Source of the DNA: Cryomorphaceae bacterium | Lineage (GTDB): Bacteria; Bacteroidota; Bacteroidia; Flavobacteriales_D; Sanyastnellaceae | Length of the DNA stretch: 47,683 nucleotides | Assembly: GCA_016124575.1 (NCBI GenBank) | Contig: WGNM01000059.1 | Span: 1-47,683, forward strand | Direction: 5' to 3' | Part shown: piece after piece, positions 34,372 to 42,385 of the stretch | Numbering within the stretch: position 1 is the first letter of the stretch | Layout: every line of letters starts with the position of its first letter | Notes under the pieces: generated by a model | What the model was told of the DNA's origin: nothing | Database searches by the model: none | The model's input: the letters and a program-made list of their open reading frames with translations, nothing else | Made by a program: the position numbers and the translations under genes

Positions 34372-34855
34372 AAAATCAATGGGTTTGCGCCCTGCGGGCC
34401 CTCCCTCCCCCGCGCCGTCAACACCGTGCACTGCAAAGGTAAGCTCTCAAAAAAAGCTTGTCAATAGGCACTTTGTGTGTGCAGACGAAAACTTTGTATT
34501 TGCACGTTTTCAGCCGTTTTTTTGGAGATAAAACGAAGTTGAGTTTCATGTCTCGTTCCCAGAACTTGAAACCACGTAAATCAATCCATCTGGTCGTTCG
34601 AAATTCTTCGTTTTTTTACTCCTTTTTCGTTTGGTTATGGAATACTCGTTCCAGCATGAGCGGGGTGACCTTGTTGTAGAATAAATCGATAAACAAAGGG
34701 GTATGAGAGTGAGAGTGGGAAATGGAGTGCTATTACTAGAAAAATCCGACATCGACAATCCAATGCAGGACATAAATCAACCATGTAAATCCATGGAAGT
34801 GCTTAGTCAATAATCTGTAAACTTACTTTAGGACGGGTCATATTTTAGGAGGGTT
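34372..34855. repeat. Full repeat unit A (484 bp)
   Basis: Unit order: AAAATCAATGGG, GC-rich block TTTGCGCCCTGCGGGCCC, the CAAAGGTA promoter box, a block around TTTGCACGTTTTCAGCCG, a T-rich block, TTCGTTTGGTTATGG, a purine-rich tract, CCATGTAAATCCATGG, and GGACGGGTCATATTTTAGG. It is nearly identical to unit B apart from the length of the purine tract. Confidence 0.88.
34434..34464 (-). promoter_or_regulatory. Leftward -33/-7 promoter in repeat unit A
   Basis: Minus strand: TTG (top 34462-34464), 20 bases, TACCTTTG (top 34434-34441), a full match to the Bacteroidota consensus. The predicted transcript starts near 34428, runs through the GC-rich block and heads towards moaD in antisense. Confidence 0.6.
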
Positions 34856-35358
34856 AAAATCAATGGGTTTGCGCCCTGCGGGCCCTCCCTCCCCCGCGCC
34901 GTCAACACCGTGCACTGCAAAGGTAAGCTCTCAGAAAAAGCTTGTCAATAGGCACTTTGTGTGTGCAGATGAAAACTTTGTATTTGCACGTTTTCAGCCG
35001 TTTTTTTGGAGATAAAACGAAGTTGAGATTCATGTCTCTTTCCCACAACTTGAAACCACGTAAATCAATCCATCTGGTCGTTCGAAATTCTTCGTTTTTT
35101 TACTCCTTTTTCGTTTGGTTATGGAATACTCGTTCCTGCATGAGCGGGGTGACTTTGTTGTAGAATAAATCGATCAACAAAAGAGTATGAGAGTGGGAAA
35201 TGGGAATGAGAGTGAGAATGAGAAATGGAGTGCTATTACCAGAAAAATCCGACATCGACAATCCAATGCAGGACAGAAATCAACCATGTAAATCCATGGA
35301 AGTGCTTAATCAATAATATATAAACTTATTTTAGGACGGGTCATATTTTAGGAGGGTT
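34856..35358. repeat. Full repeat unit B (503 bp)
   Basis: Same order as unit A. The 19-base difference in length comes from the purine-rich tract (GGGAATGAGAGTGAGAATGA added). Single-base differences are scattered through the rest. Confidence 0.88.
34918..34948 (-). promoter_or_regulatory. Leftward -33/-7 promoter in repeat unit B
   Basis: TTG (top 34946-34948), 20 bases, TACCTTTG (top 34918-34925) on the minus strand. Both boxes and the spacing are unchanged from unit A, although bases between them differ. Confidence 0.6.
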
Positions 35359-35539
35359 AAAATCAAAGGGTTTGCGCCCTGCGGGCCCTCCCTCCCCCGC
35401 GCCGTCAACACCGTGCACTGCAAAGGTAAGCTCTCAGAAAAAGCTTGTCAATAGGCACTTTGTGTGTGCAGACGAAAACTTTGTATTTGCACGTTTTCAG
35501 CCGTTTTTTTGGAGATAAAACGAAGTTGAGATTCATGTC
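35359..35539. repeat. Truncated repeat unit C (about 181 bp)
   Basis: Identical in order to units A and B from AAAATCAAAGGG to GAGATTCATGTC, then diverges. It keeps the GC-rich block and the promoter but lacks the T-rich, purine-rich and CCATG parts. A short T-rich piece like the partial copy follows at 35584-35605. Confidence 0.85.
35421..35451 (-). promoter_or_regulatory. Leftward -33/-7 promoter in repeat unit C
   Basis: TTG (top 35449-35451), 20 bases, TACCTTTG (top 35421-35428) on the minus strand, the third unchanged copy. Confidence 0.6.
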
Positions 35540-35675
35540 CATAGCCCCAACTTGAAACGACGCGTATCATTCAATCCAGTCGCACAAAATTCCTCTCTTT
35601 TTTACTTCCAATTACTCAAGCTGAACCAAGCAGCAACCGACCTATAGCAATTCCCTCAAAAGCTCAATTCTGCCT

Positions 35676-35683
35676 TATCTTTG
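35676..35683 (+). promoter_or_regulatory. -7 box of moaE
   Basis: TATCTTTG matches TAnnTTTG, 31 bases before the moaE ATG. No clear -33 TTG. It shows that moaE can be transcribed on its own, apart from moaD. Confidence 0.55.
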
Positions 35684-35714
35684 CATGCGTTATTAAGTGC
35701 ATATTGCCAACTAA

Positions 35715-36128
35715 ATGAGTATTCAAATTGTATCTTCTGAAATTGATGTGGAGGCGTGTCGCAAAAGCGCAGCAGCCGATGCGGCAGGCGCTGTGGTGGT
35801 GTTTGTAGGTGCGGTAAGAGACAATACGAAGGGCAGGGAGGTGGTCAGGCTGGAGTATGAGGCCTATGTTCCTATGGCGATCAAGGTGCTCGGTCAGATT
35901 TGCGAGCGCGCGGAGTCGATGTTCGGATTGCTCAAAATAACGGTCCATCACCGCATTGGGATTCTCAATGTGGGCGATACTGCTGTGGCAATCGCTGTGT
36001 CGGCACCGCACCGTAAAGCGGCGTTCGATGGCTGCCAATTCATTATCGATGAGCTGAAAAAGGATGTCCCTATATGGAAAAAAGAGTGCTTCACCGATGG
36101 TGAAGCATGGCTCACTGACCGTCCTTAA
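35715..36128 (+). CDS. moaE: Molybdopterin synthase catalytic subunit
   Basis: The 137-aa protein joins with MoaD to put the dithiolene sulfurs into precursor Z, giving molybdopterin. Family residues are visible: FVGAVRDNTKG (30-40, with R35), EYEAY (48-52), HHRIG (78-82), APHRKAAF (97-104) and the catalytic lysine region PIWKKE (119-124). The start at 35715 gives the family's usual N-terminus. It has its own -7 box. Its 3' end overlaps the end of the convergent mobA gene by 17 bases. It is the first gene after the repeat array that separates it from moaD. Confidence 0.93.
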   Translation: MSIQIVSSEIDVEACRKSAAADAAGAVVVFVGAVRDNTKGREVVRLEYEAYVPMAIKVLGQICERAESMFGLLKITVHHRIGILNVGDTAVAIAVSAPHRKAAFDGCQFIIDELKKDVPIWKKECFTDGEAWLTDRP

Positions 36129-37248
36129 GATTCAATTTTTCTAAATCTTCTGGGGTGTTGAGGTTGAACAGTTTCTGCGGGTCGGTAGGCGCAATGAGGT
36201 GGGTCGGGGTGTTGATGAGCACTTTGCGCGGACAACTATAGCCTTTACTCAAGAAATGAAGGAGGTCGGGGTAGATGTTGGGCTCATACAAGGCACAAAG
36301 TGGATCGGCAAATCCAGTGATGGGATTCAAAAAGGCGGTGGCATTGTGCGCCAATGAGCGGTTCGAAAGGAGTTCGCTCAAATGGTGGCGATCTACCAAG
36401 GGCATGTCTGACGCCAATACGAGCCAGGCGGCGTTGGGATGGGTGGCAAAGGCTGTCAAAATAGCGCCAAAGGGCCCAAAGTCGATAAACCGGTCTACTA
36501 AAGCAGGGAGCTGCTTGTCGTTGTTTTCTGAACCGACACTCAAAAAGGTTTTTTCACACAGGCCTGAAAGCATCTCAAATGCATGCTGGTACTGCGGTTT
36601 GCCGTGGTGCGCGATTCGGGTCTTGTCATAGCCCATGCGGGTCGATTTGCCTCCCGCTAACACCAATCCGTAAATTGGTGGGGGGGTGTATAGACTTGCT
36701 ACGATTTGCGGCAATCGATCGTCGTCGGGGTGCACGATTTGAATGTCTGCAGAGAATTCGTTGCGCAAGTCGAGGGGTATGTTTTCAATATCGGTTGCGA
36801 CAATAATTTTGCAATTTTTGCGTTGTAGGTGGCGTTTGCGGACACTCGCTTCTTTTTTTTGATTCCAAATCCATACGGTTTGAGCGGTTTCGAAATGATT
36901 GGCATTGACAAATGCGATGTTGGTCCTGTGATTTACAATCGATGATAAGTCGCTGATAGACAAGTCTATGTGTAGCGATGATTGAAGTCCTTGATCAATA
37001 ATTTCTTGTCGAAATGCGGCGTCGCTGCGGTTGCAAAAATCTGGTGCGTCAAAGGCGGTGTGGTCGGCGTCAACGTAGGTTGTGCTATGCTGTATTTCTC
37101 TGGCAATTTTCGCGCATACAGCGCGGATGTGATCGCAATCGCTGCCGAAGAAGCCGATGTCTACATTACCAAACTTGCCTCTCAAAGGCTTCTCCAATCC
37201 TGCATGTCTACCCACGATGAAAATCTTTTTTACCTCCTGTCTTCTCAA
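36112..37248 (-). CDS. mobA: Molybdenum cofactor guanylyltransferase (MobA-like) with an extra N-terminal domain
   Basis: The C-terminal half (about 190-378) is a MobA-type nucleotidyltransferase, with GLVLAGGKSTRMGYDKT (194-210), then SVGSEN, and the metal-binding ASDMPLVD (D281). It would attach GMP (or a similar nucleotide) to the cofactor. The first 190 residues are not MobA: IFIVGRHAGLEKPL, IGFFGSDCDHIRAVCAKIAREI, TYVDADH. They look like a MobB-like P-loop domain that has lost the G-K-S/T loop; this is inference. Its start overlaps the moaC end by 41 bases, and it is the last gene of the minus-strand moa operon. The tail overlaps moaE by 17 bases. Confidence 0.82.
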   Translation of the reverse strand: MRRQEVKKIFIVGRHAGLEKPLRGKFGNVDIGFFGSDCDHIRAVCAKIAREIQHSTTYVDADHTAFDAPDFCNRSDAAFRQEIIDQGLQSSLHIDLSISDLSSIVNHRTNIAFVNANHFETAQTVWIWNQKKEASVRKRHLQRKNCKIIVATDIENIPLDLRNEFSADIQIVHPDDDRLPQIVASLYTPPPIYGLVLAGGKSTRMGYDKTRIAHHGKPQYQHAFEMLSGLCEKTFLSVGSENNDKQLPALVDRFIDFGPFGAILTAFATHPNAAWLVLASDMPLVDRHHLSELLSNRSLAHNATAFLNPITGFADPLCALYEPNIYPDLLHFLSKGYSCPRKVLINTPTHLIAPTDPQKLFNLNTPEDLEKLNLKDGQ

Positions 37249-37681
37249 GCAACATGAGGTCGGTGATGCGGATGTCGTGCGACAGTGCTTTGGTCATGTC
37301 GTAAATGGTAAGGGCCGCTATGGATGCGGCGGTAAGTGCTTCCATTTCAACTCCGGTTCCTGCTGCAATGCGCGCTGTAGCAATGATTCGGATCTGCTGT
37401 GCCCCAATTTCAAACTGTACTTCGCAATGGGTGATGGGCAGGGGGTGACACAAGGGTATGAGGTGTCCGGTTTGCTTGGCGGCCAAAACGCCTGCTATCG
37501 ATGCGGTTTGGGTAATGGGGCCTTTTGGTGTCGAAAATCCGTCGCGTTCCAGTATATCCCACACGTCTTGCGGAAAGGTAACCAGGGCCTGCGCTTTGGC
37601 TTCTCGCACTGTTTGTGGCTTTTCTGAAACATCCACCATCTGCGGTGCGCCGTCTTTGATATGACTCAATTTTTCGCTCAT
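37208..37681 (-). CDS. moaC: Cyclic pyranopterin monophosphate synthase
   Basis: The 157-aa enzyme, with MoaA, makes precursor Z from GTP. Conserved residues are present: KGPITQTASIAGVLAAKQT (with K53), LIPLCHPLPITH (C78, H79), AGTGVEMEALTAAS (108-120) and IYDMTKAL with D128 and K131, which match the catalytic Asp and Lys of E. coli MoaC. The C-terminal KTGGK is also typical. Its start codon overlaps the moeA stop (ATGA). Confidence 0.95.
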   Translation of the reverse strand: MSEKLSHIKDGAPQMVDVSEKPQTVREAKAQALVTFPQDVWDILERDGFSTPKGPITQTASIAGVLAAKQTGHLIPLCHPLPITHCEVQFEIGAQQIRIIATARIAAGTGVEMEALTAASIAALTIYDMTKALSHDIRITDLMLLEKTGGKKDFHRG

Positions 37682-38865
37682 CGAAAGGGGTAATAGGGGT
37701 GTGCTTCTCCTTCGTTAAAGGTAGTGGTTTCTTCGTGTAACTCTATAAAGCCATCAGCGCCAATGAGTTGTATGAAATCGCCTGATCCGTTGCCGCGTAT
37801 GGGGGTGGCCACAAGTTGTCCGCCGATGACGCTGCTTTTAACGGGTAAAAACAGGGTGAGCGGCGACTCAAATTGATGATCGGTGGTGATGACGGCGGAA
37901 GCGGGACGAGTTTTGACGTTGGTAGATCTCAAAAGCCAAGGCAAAACGTAACGTACGGTGCACATAAATGCACTGAGTGGATTTCCGGGCAGACCAAATA
38001 CGGTAACTGCTTCTGTTGATCCGAAGTAAAATGGTTTTCCCGGTCGCTGCTTTACTTTGTGAAAGTGCTTTGTGATGCCCAATACATCTAAAATGGTTGG
38101 CAAAAAATCGCGCTTTCCTTTCGATACGCCGCCTGAAAATACCAATACGTCGTAATTCTGCATCAGTGCAGATACGCTGTCGGTCAATTGGTTGACGTTG
38201 TCTGCTATGTGGTAGGCATCAACTTCAAAATGCTGCATCAGCAGCGATGCGATGGCCCGCGTGTTCGATCGGCGTATCTGATGCGGAAGGGGTGTTTCGT
38301 CTTCGTCAACGAGCTCGTCGCCGGTAGATATGATAGCGATGCGGGGTTGACTGTATACTGTTAGCTCGAGGTGCCCGAAAGAGACTGCTGCGGCCAATTC
38401 GGCGCTGCCTAGCTGGCGGCCAGCTTCTATCACAACTTCTCCTGCTTTCAAATCGCTGCCGGTGCGATGTATGTTTTTGCCCATTTCAAAGGCGAAATCA
38501 CCGAGGGTGAACTGTTCGCCTTCTGCATGCATCCATTCGTAGGGGATAATGGTGTCTGCCTCCAAGGGCAATGCAGCGCCGGTAGCTGTTTCTATGCAAA
38601 AACCGGGGGCGCTATTGAGTGTAAGTTGCTGTTCTCCAGCAAATTGCTGTGCTTGCAGTTTGTAGGTGCGTATGCCGTTTTCGAAATCTTTAAACCGTAT
38701 GGCTATCCCGTCCATGGTGACGCGGTCAAACGGGGGTTGGTCGCGGTCGGCATGCAGGTCTTCAGCCAATACTCGTCCGTACGCTTGGTCGATGTCGATG
38801 CTTACTTTCTCGGTCTTAAAAAGGTGGTCGTGCAGTATCTGATCTGCTTGGTGAACGCTAATCAT
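37678..38865 (-). CDS. moeA: Molybdopterin molybdotransferase
   Basis: The 395-aa enzyme inserts molybdate into adenylylated molybdopterin. Visible markers are the N-terminal AYGRVLAEDLHADRDQPPFD and VTMDGIAIR, TGAALPLEADTIIPYEW, GHLELTVYSQPRIAIISTGDEL, VFSGGVSKGKRD, and KVKQRPGKPFYFG followed by VFGLPGNPLSAF. All four structural domains appear complete. Its ATG overlaps the last base of the moaA stop, and its stop overlaps the moaC start. Confidence 0.95.
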   Translation of the reverse strand: MISVHQADQILHDHLFKTEKVSIDIDQAYGRVLAEDLHADRDQPPFDRVTMDGIAIRFKDFENGIRTYKLQAQQFAGEQQLTLNSAPGFCIETATGAALPLEADTIIPYEWMHAEGEQFTLGDFAFEMGKNIHRTGSDLKAGEVVIEAGRQLGSAELAAAVSFGHLELTVYSQPRIAIISTGDELVDEDETPLPHQIRRSNTRAIASLLMQHFEVDAYHIADNVNQLTDSVSALMQNYDVLVFSGGVSKGKRDFLPTILDVLGITKHFHKVKQRPGKPFYFGSTEAVTVFGLPGNPLSAFMCTVRYVLPWLLRSTNVKTRPASAVITTDHQFESPLTLFLPVKSSVIGGQLVATPIRGNGSGDFIQLIGADGFIELHEETTTFNEGEAHPYYPFR

Positions 38866-39848
38866 TATCCTCCAATTGCAGCCATGGTGTTGTGGCTTTT
38901 GTTGCTCAATAACATTTGTTCTTCTGCTTTATGTCCGTTTACTGGCTTTTTACTCACTGCGCTTAAAATAGCTGCTCTCAGTTCAACATCCGTGGCGTTG
39001 CCACGAAGAAGGGTAAACAATGAGGCTTCTGGCGCGCTGTACAAACAGGTAGCAATTTCTCCTTTCGGATTGATTCTGAGGCGATTGCATGTGCCGCAAA
39101 AGGTGCGACTGTAAGCGGGAATGATGCCGATTTTGCCTTGCTTGCCTGCGATGCGATAGCGCATGGCGGTGCCGTTGTTCTCAAAGCCTTCGGGATGGAG
39201 GTCGAACGCTTGTGAGAGATGGAGCAAGATGCGCTGGTAATTCCAATAGTTGCTGTTTATTTCGCCTTTGCCGTTGAAGGGCATTTCTTCTATAAAGCGG
39301 ACTTCAATGGGGTGGTTTTCAGCCATGCGTCCCATGGGTATGAGGTCGTCGGTGTTTTTGTCAGACAACACAACGGTGTTGATGCGTGTGGGTATGTTGT
39401 GTGCAAGGGCCGCATGAAAGGTTGCCATGACTTGGTCGAAATTATCGCGACCGGTGATGGCTTTAAAATGCTCGGCGTTGGCGGTGTCGAGACTGATGTT
39501 GATGCCAGATATTCCCAATGCTGCTAGGCGAGGAATGTGGGGCGCGGCAAGCACGCCGTTGGTGGTGATGTGTAGCTTTTCGAAGAGCTTTCTGGCGTGT
39601 ATTTCTTCGATGAGGGTCATGAGGTCGGCGCGGACAAATGGTTCACCGCCGGTGATGCGCAATTTTTTGATGCCCAGGGCCGACAAATTGGTGAGCATGC
39701 GCAATAGCTCTTCGTATGTGAGGAGGTCGGTGCGTGGTAAGAAATTGGTGAAGCCTTCGGGCAAACAATAGGTGCAGCGCAGGTTGCAACGGTCGGTTAC
39801 CGCCAGGCGCACATAGTCAATTGTTCTTCCGTGGGTGTCTTTTATCAT
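38865..39848 (-). CDS. moaA: GTP 3',8-cyclase (radical SAM)
   Basis: The 327-aa radical-SAM enzyme opens molybdenum cofactor synthesis from GTP. Its N-terminal cluster is C21-x3-C25-x2-C28 (DRCNLRCTYCLP), and the second, substrate-binding cluster is C251, C254 and C268 (FCGTCNRLRI, ATC). ITGGEPF is the S-adenosylmethionine motif. The protein ends in Gly-Gly (AIGG), needed for activity in this family. It overlaps the gene before it by 4 bases (ATGA) and shares one base with moeA. Confidence 0.96.
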   Translation of the reverse strand: MIKDTHGRTIDYVRLAVTDRCNLRCTYCLPEGFTNFLPRTDLLTYEELLRMLTNLSALGIKKLRITGGEPFVRADLMTLIEEIHARKLFEKLHITTNGVLAAPHIPRLAALGISGINISLDTANAEHFKAITGRDNFDQVMATFHAALAHNIPTRINTVVLSDKNTDDLIPMGRMAENHPIEVRFIEEMPFNGKGEINSNYWNYQRILLHLSQAFDLHPEGFENNGTAMRYRIAGKQGKIGIIPAYSRTFCGTCNRLRINPKGEIATCLYSAPEASLFTLLRGNATDVELRAAILSAVSKKPVNGHKAEEQMLLSNKSHNTMAAIGG

Positions 39849-40204
39849 GCATCGTCGTCTGGCAAATCGTCGTCCAGATCATTCTTTTGCAAACATGCAA
39901 AATCTTTCTCTACAAGGATGCGTAAAAACTTACCATTTCCAACGCCCATGCGATAGTCGATGCCAACCTGCGGCGATTCTGCCCATTTTTCGAATACATG
40001 TGGAGGCAACGATACCAGTACGGTGTTGCTTTTCAAATCTGCCTCTATCTCAACTACGTTTACGATCTGTATGCCATACCTGAAGGGCTCCATGGCAGCG
40101 CCAAAACTGGTTTCACATTGTATGATTCGCTCACTTTCAAGCAGGTCTACTTCGTCCGCACTCAATCGTAGTCGGATGCTGTTATCTTTAAATCGTAGCT
40201 TCAT
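39845..40204 (-). CDS. Small DUF7009-like protein in the moa operon
   Basis: The 119-aa cytoplasmic protein begins MKLRFKDNSIRLRLSADEVD and ends in an acidic tail (DLDDDLPDDDA). The N-terminal pattern (K-x-R-x-K-x-N-S-I-R-L-R-L-x-x-x-E-V) is that of the Bacteroidota family DUF7009, of unknown function, which I recall near moa genes. It is beta-rich in the middle (YGIQIVNVVEIEADLKSNTVLVSLPP). It overlaps the oxygenase gene and moaA by 4 bases on each side, so it must be expressed with them. A link to the cofactor pathway or to the oxygenase is likely but not shown. Confidence 0.75.
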   Translation of the reverse strand: MKLRFKDNSIRLRLSADEVDLLESERIIQCETSFGAAMEPFRYGIQIVNVVEIEADLKSNTVLVSLPPHVFEKWAESPQVGIDYRMGVGNGKFLRILVEKDFACLQKNDLDDDLPDDDA

Positions 40205-41160
40205 TTTTTGAGACCGATCTCGGCCAAGCGTTCGTTCAAATATTCTCCGGCTGTGATGGGCTCGTAGTTCGGCTTTTCACCAGCATGAATGCAGTTTGGC
40301 AAGCAGTCGAGAGACATTTCAGAACGGGGATGCAAAAAGAAGGGTATGGAGTATCGCGGTGATCCCCATTTCTCTCGCGGTGGATTGATGACGCGGTGTG
40401 TGGTAGATTTTAAGCGGTTGTTGGTGAGGCGCTGCAACATGTCGCCCACATTCACTACGATGTGATCTGGCAAGGCGGTAACGTCTACCCATTCGTTCTT
40501 TTTGTTCAATACCTGCAATCCTTCTGCTGAAGCTCCTATCAATAAGGTGATGAGATTGATGTCTTCATGCTGTCCTGCCCGAACGGCCGATTTTGGCTCG
40601 CTGGTGATAGGAGGGTAGTGTATCGGACGTAATATGCTGTTTCCGTTGTGAATCTTTGAGTCGAAATAAAACTCATCCAACCCCAAGAACAAGGCGATGG
40701 CACGCAACATCTGCCTTCCTGTTTCTTCCAAATCTTTGTATGCTTTCATTCCTACCTTGTTGAATTCAGGTAGTTCAGAAACCACAATGTTATCTATGTA
40801 CTCGCTGCGAATGGGGTCGTCGCCCTCAACATCCTGGCCGAAGTGCCAAAACTCTTTTAAATCGCCAGCATTGCTATCTTTCGCGTGCTCTTTTCCAAAG
40901 GAGGTATAGCCCCTTTGTCCGGCAATAGTTAGGTCTTCGTACTTTTTCTTTACTTCAACCGGTAGGTCAAAAAACTGCTTTACCTCTTTGTACAAGTGGT
41001 CAACGGTTTCTTCGTTAATCAGGTGATTCTTAAGGGCTACAAAGCCAATATTCTCATAGGCAGCGCCTAGTTCAGCTACAAATTTATTTCTGCGAGTTGC
41101 ATCGCCACTCATCCAGTCAGCGAGGTCAACGCTCGGAATTCCCATGATGGTATCGTTCAT
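40201..41160 (-). CDS. 2-oxoglutarate/Fe(II)-dependent oxygenase, isopenicillin N synthase family
   Basis: The 319-aa enzyme belongs to the plant-type/IPNS-like dioxygenases. Iron ligands are H198 and D200 (GQHEDINLITLL) and H255 (STTHRVINP). The oxoglutarate-binding R269-x-S271 (RYSIPFFLHP) is present. The N-terminal IPSVDLADWMSG and IGFVALKNHLINEE are also typical of the family. The substrate is unknown; members act on amino acids, hormones and antibiotics. It overlaps the DUF7009 gene by 4 bases and therefore appears to be the first gene of the moa operon, an unusual place for this family. No good -7 box was found in the 52 bases before it. Confidence 0.85.
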   Translation of the reverse strand: MNDTIMGIPSVDLADWMSGDATRRNKFVAELGAAYENIGFVALKNHLINEETVDHLYKEVKQFFDLPVEVKKKYEDLTIAGQRGYTSFGKEHAKDSNAGDLKEFWHFGQDVEGDDPIRSEYIDNIVVSELPEFNKVGMKAYKDLEETGRQMLRAIALFLGLDEFYFDSKIHNGNSILRPIHYPPITSEPKSAVRAGQHEDINLITLLIGASAEGLQVLNKKNEWVDVTALPDHIVVNVGDMLQRLTNNRLKSTTHRVINPPREKWGSPRYSIPFFLHPRSEMSLDCLPNCIHAGEKPNYEPITAGEYLNERLAEIGLKK

Positions 41161-41212
41161 GATATCGTATTTGTTGTGCTAAATTACAAAATGAAGGATG
41201 ATTGCCGACGGT

Positions 41213-42385
41213 CTAAAATTTTATTCCAAACATGATTTCTGTCAACAACTTTGATGAGGCTGTCCAACTGAATTTTTCTTGCACAAATTCCCGTCCGCTC
41301 TTGCCCATTTCTTTCCGCAAATGGGGATTTTCGAGCAGGCGAACTGTCTCATTTGCAAATGATTGTGGGTCGCTGCAAACAAATAGCTGTTCGCCATGCT
41401 TGCCGTCAAGGGCGTTGTTGGCCAATTCGCTGGTCAAACAAGGCAACTCCATGCTCATGGCTTCGAGTAGCTTGTTTTGCAATCCGGTGCCTATGCGCAT
41501 GGGGGCGACAAATATGGTGGATTTGGAGTAGGCGTGGCGTATGTCGTCGAGCCACCCTGAGACTTCTACGTTGCTGCTTGCCAATGCTTTAACACGCTGA
41601 GAGGGGGTGGCCCCGGCAAGTAAAACTTTGGTTTGCGGCCGCTGAATGAGGATGAGTGGCAGTATGTCGCGAACCAAATACTCGGCGCTGTCGACGTTGG
41701 GCAGGTACGACATGTTGCCGGTAAATACGATGTCGATGGTTCGCTGGCTGTCTGTAGGTGCGAAAAAACTGGTGTCTACGCCGTTTGGCACGACGACAAT
41801 CTTTTTTCTGTTCTGATGGTAAATGAGCTGTTTGTCTTGCTCTGAAATGATGGTGTGGTGATCGAAATAATCGAAAATCAAGTTTTCATAGCGCACCAAT
41901 CGCTTTGCTTCGGCAAGCCAAAATTGTCTTTTAAACCAGTTCGATACCGATGCCAATCGTTCCATTCCTTTGTTAAACGCATCCATGTAATCGATGGTTT
42001 TTGGAATGTGGTGTATGTGCTTTACGTACTCGCTGCAGCGTATGAGCTGACAATAGATGTGGTCAGGGACATGCTGGTCGATCAATTGGTGAATTTTCCG
42101 CCGGGCGGGATGTTGATAGAAGTAGTGCACCTGAAAGGGTCTGCTCGAGAAAAGCGCAAACAGCAAGCGAAAGGGTATCATGAGCGGATTGAGGGTCACG
42201 ACTTCTACGGTGCAGATTTCGCGAAGATGGGCAACGGCTTTTTCATCGGCTTTGCCAATTGACAGACAACAAAGCACCACGTCGTATGTTTTGCTCAACT
42301 CCTTCAATTGATGGTATGCCCTGAGTTTATCGCCTTTTTCGAGCGGATAGGGTATGCGTGAAACAAGAAAAAAGATCTTCGCCAT
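41213..42385 (-). CDS. Family 4 glycosyltransferase
   Basis: The 390-aa protein has the GT-B fold. The N-terminal half begins FFLVSRIPYPLEKGDKLRAYHQLKEL. The C-terminal half has VVVPNGVDTSFF (about 199-210), IVFTGNMSYLPNVDSAEYLV and the donor-binding VAPMRIGTGLQNKLLEAMSMELP (E-x7-E-like). It resembles the TIGR03087 group of exopolysaccharide transferases, but acceptor and sugar are unknown. It shares the TGATG junction with the other GT gene, so I use the ATG at 42385 rather than the TTG one codon earlier. The oxygenase gene starts 52 bases downstream. Confidence 0.85.
   Translation of the reverse strand: MAKIFFLVSRIPYPLEKGDKLRAYHQLKELSKTYDVVLCCLSIGKADEKAVAHLREICTVEVVTLNPLMIPFRLLFALFSSRPFQVHYFYQHPARRKIHQLIDQHVPDHIYCQLIRCSEYVKHIHHIPKTIDYMDAFNKGMERLASVSNWFKRQFWLAEAKRLVRYENLIFDYFDHHTIISEQDKQLIYHQNRKKIVVVPNGVDTSFFAPTDSQRTIDIVFTGNMSYLPNVDSAEYLVRDILPLILIQRPQTKVLLAGATPSQRVKALASSNVEVSGWLDDIRHAYSKSTIFVAPMRIGTGLQNKLLEAMSMELPCLTSELANNALDGKHGEQLFVCSDPQSFANETVRLLENPHLRKEMGKSGREFVQEKFSWTASSKLLTEIMFGIKF

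Larger units (their letters stand above)
34104..35714. other. Gene-free region of 1.6 kb between moaD and moaE, filled by a repeat array
   Basis: No protein-coding gene is supported here. The region consists of a partial copy (34168-34290), two full copies and a truncated copy of one unit, with purine-rich low-complexity DNA (GAGTG, GAGAA type) at 34270-34350. The short frames at 34458-34679 and 34942-35163 begin with TTG, are low in normal codon use and exist only because the DNA is repeated. Bases 35608-35714 are unique and hold the moaE promoter. Confidence 0.8.

Noticed and set aside
34168-35607. Repeat array as a CRISPR
   Set aside because: The units are 480-500 bp with no short repeats and unique spacers, and there are no cas genes.
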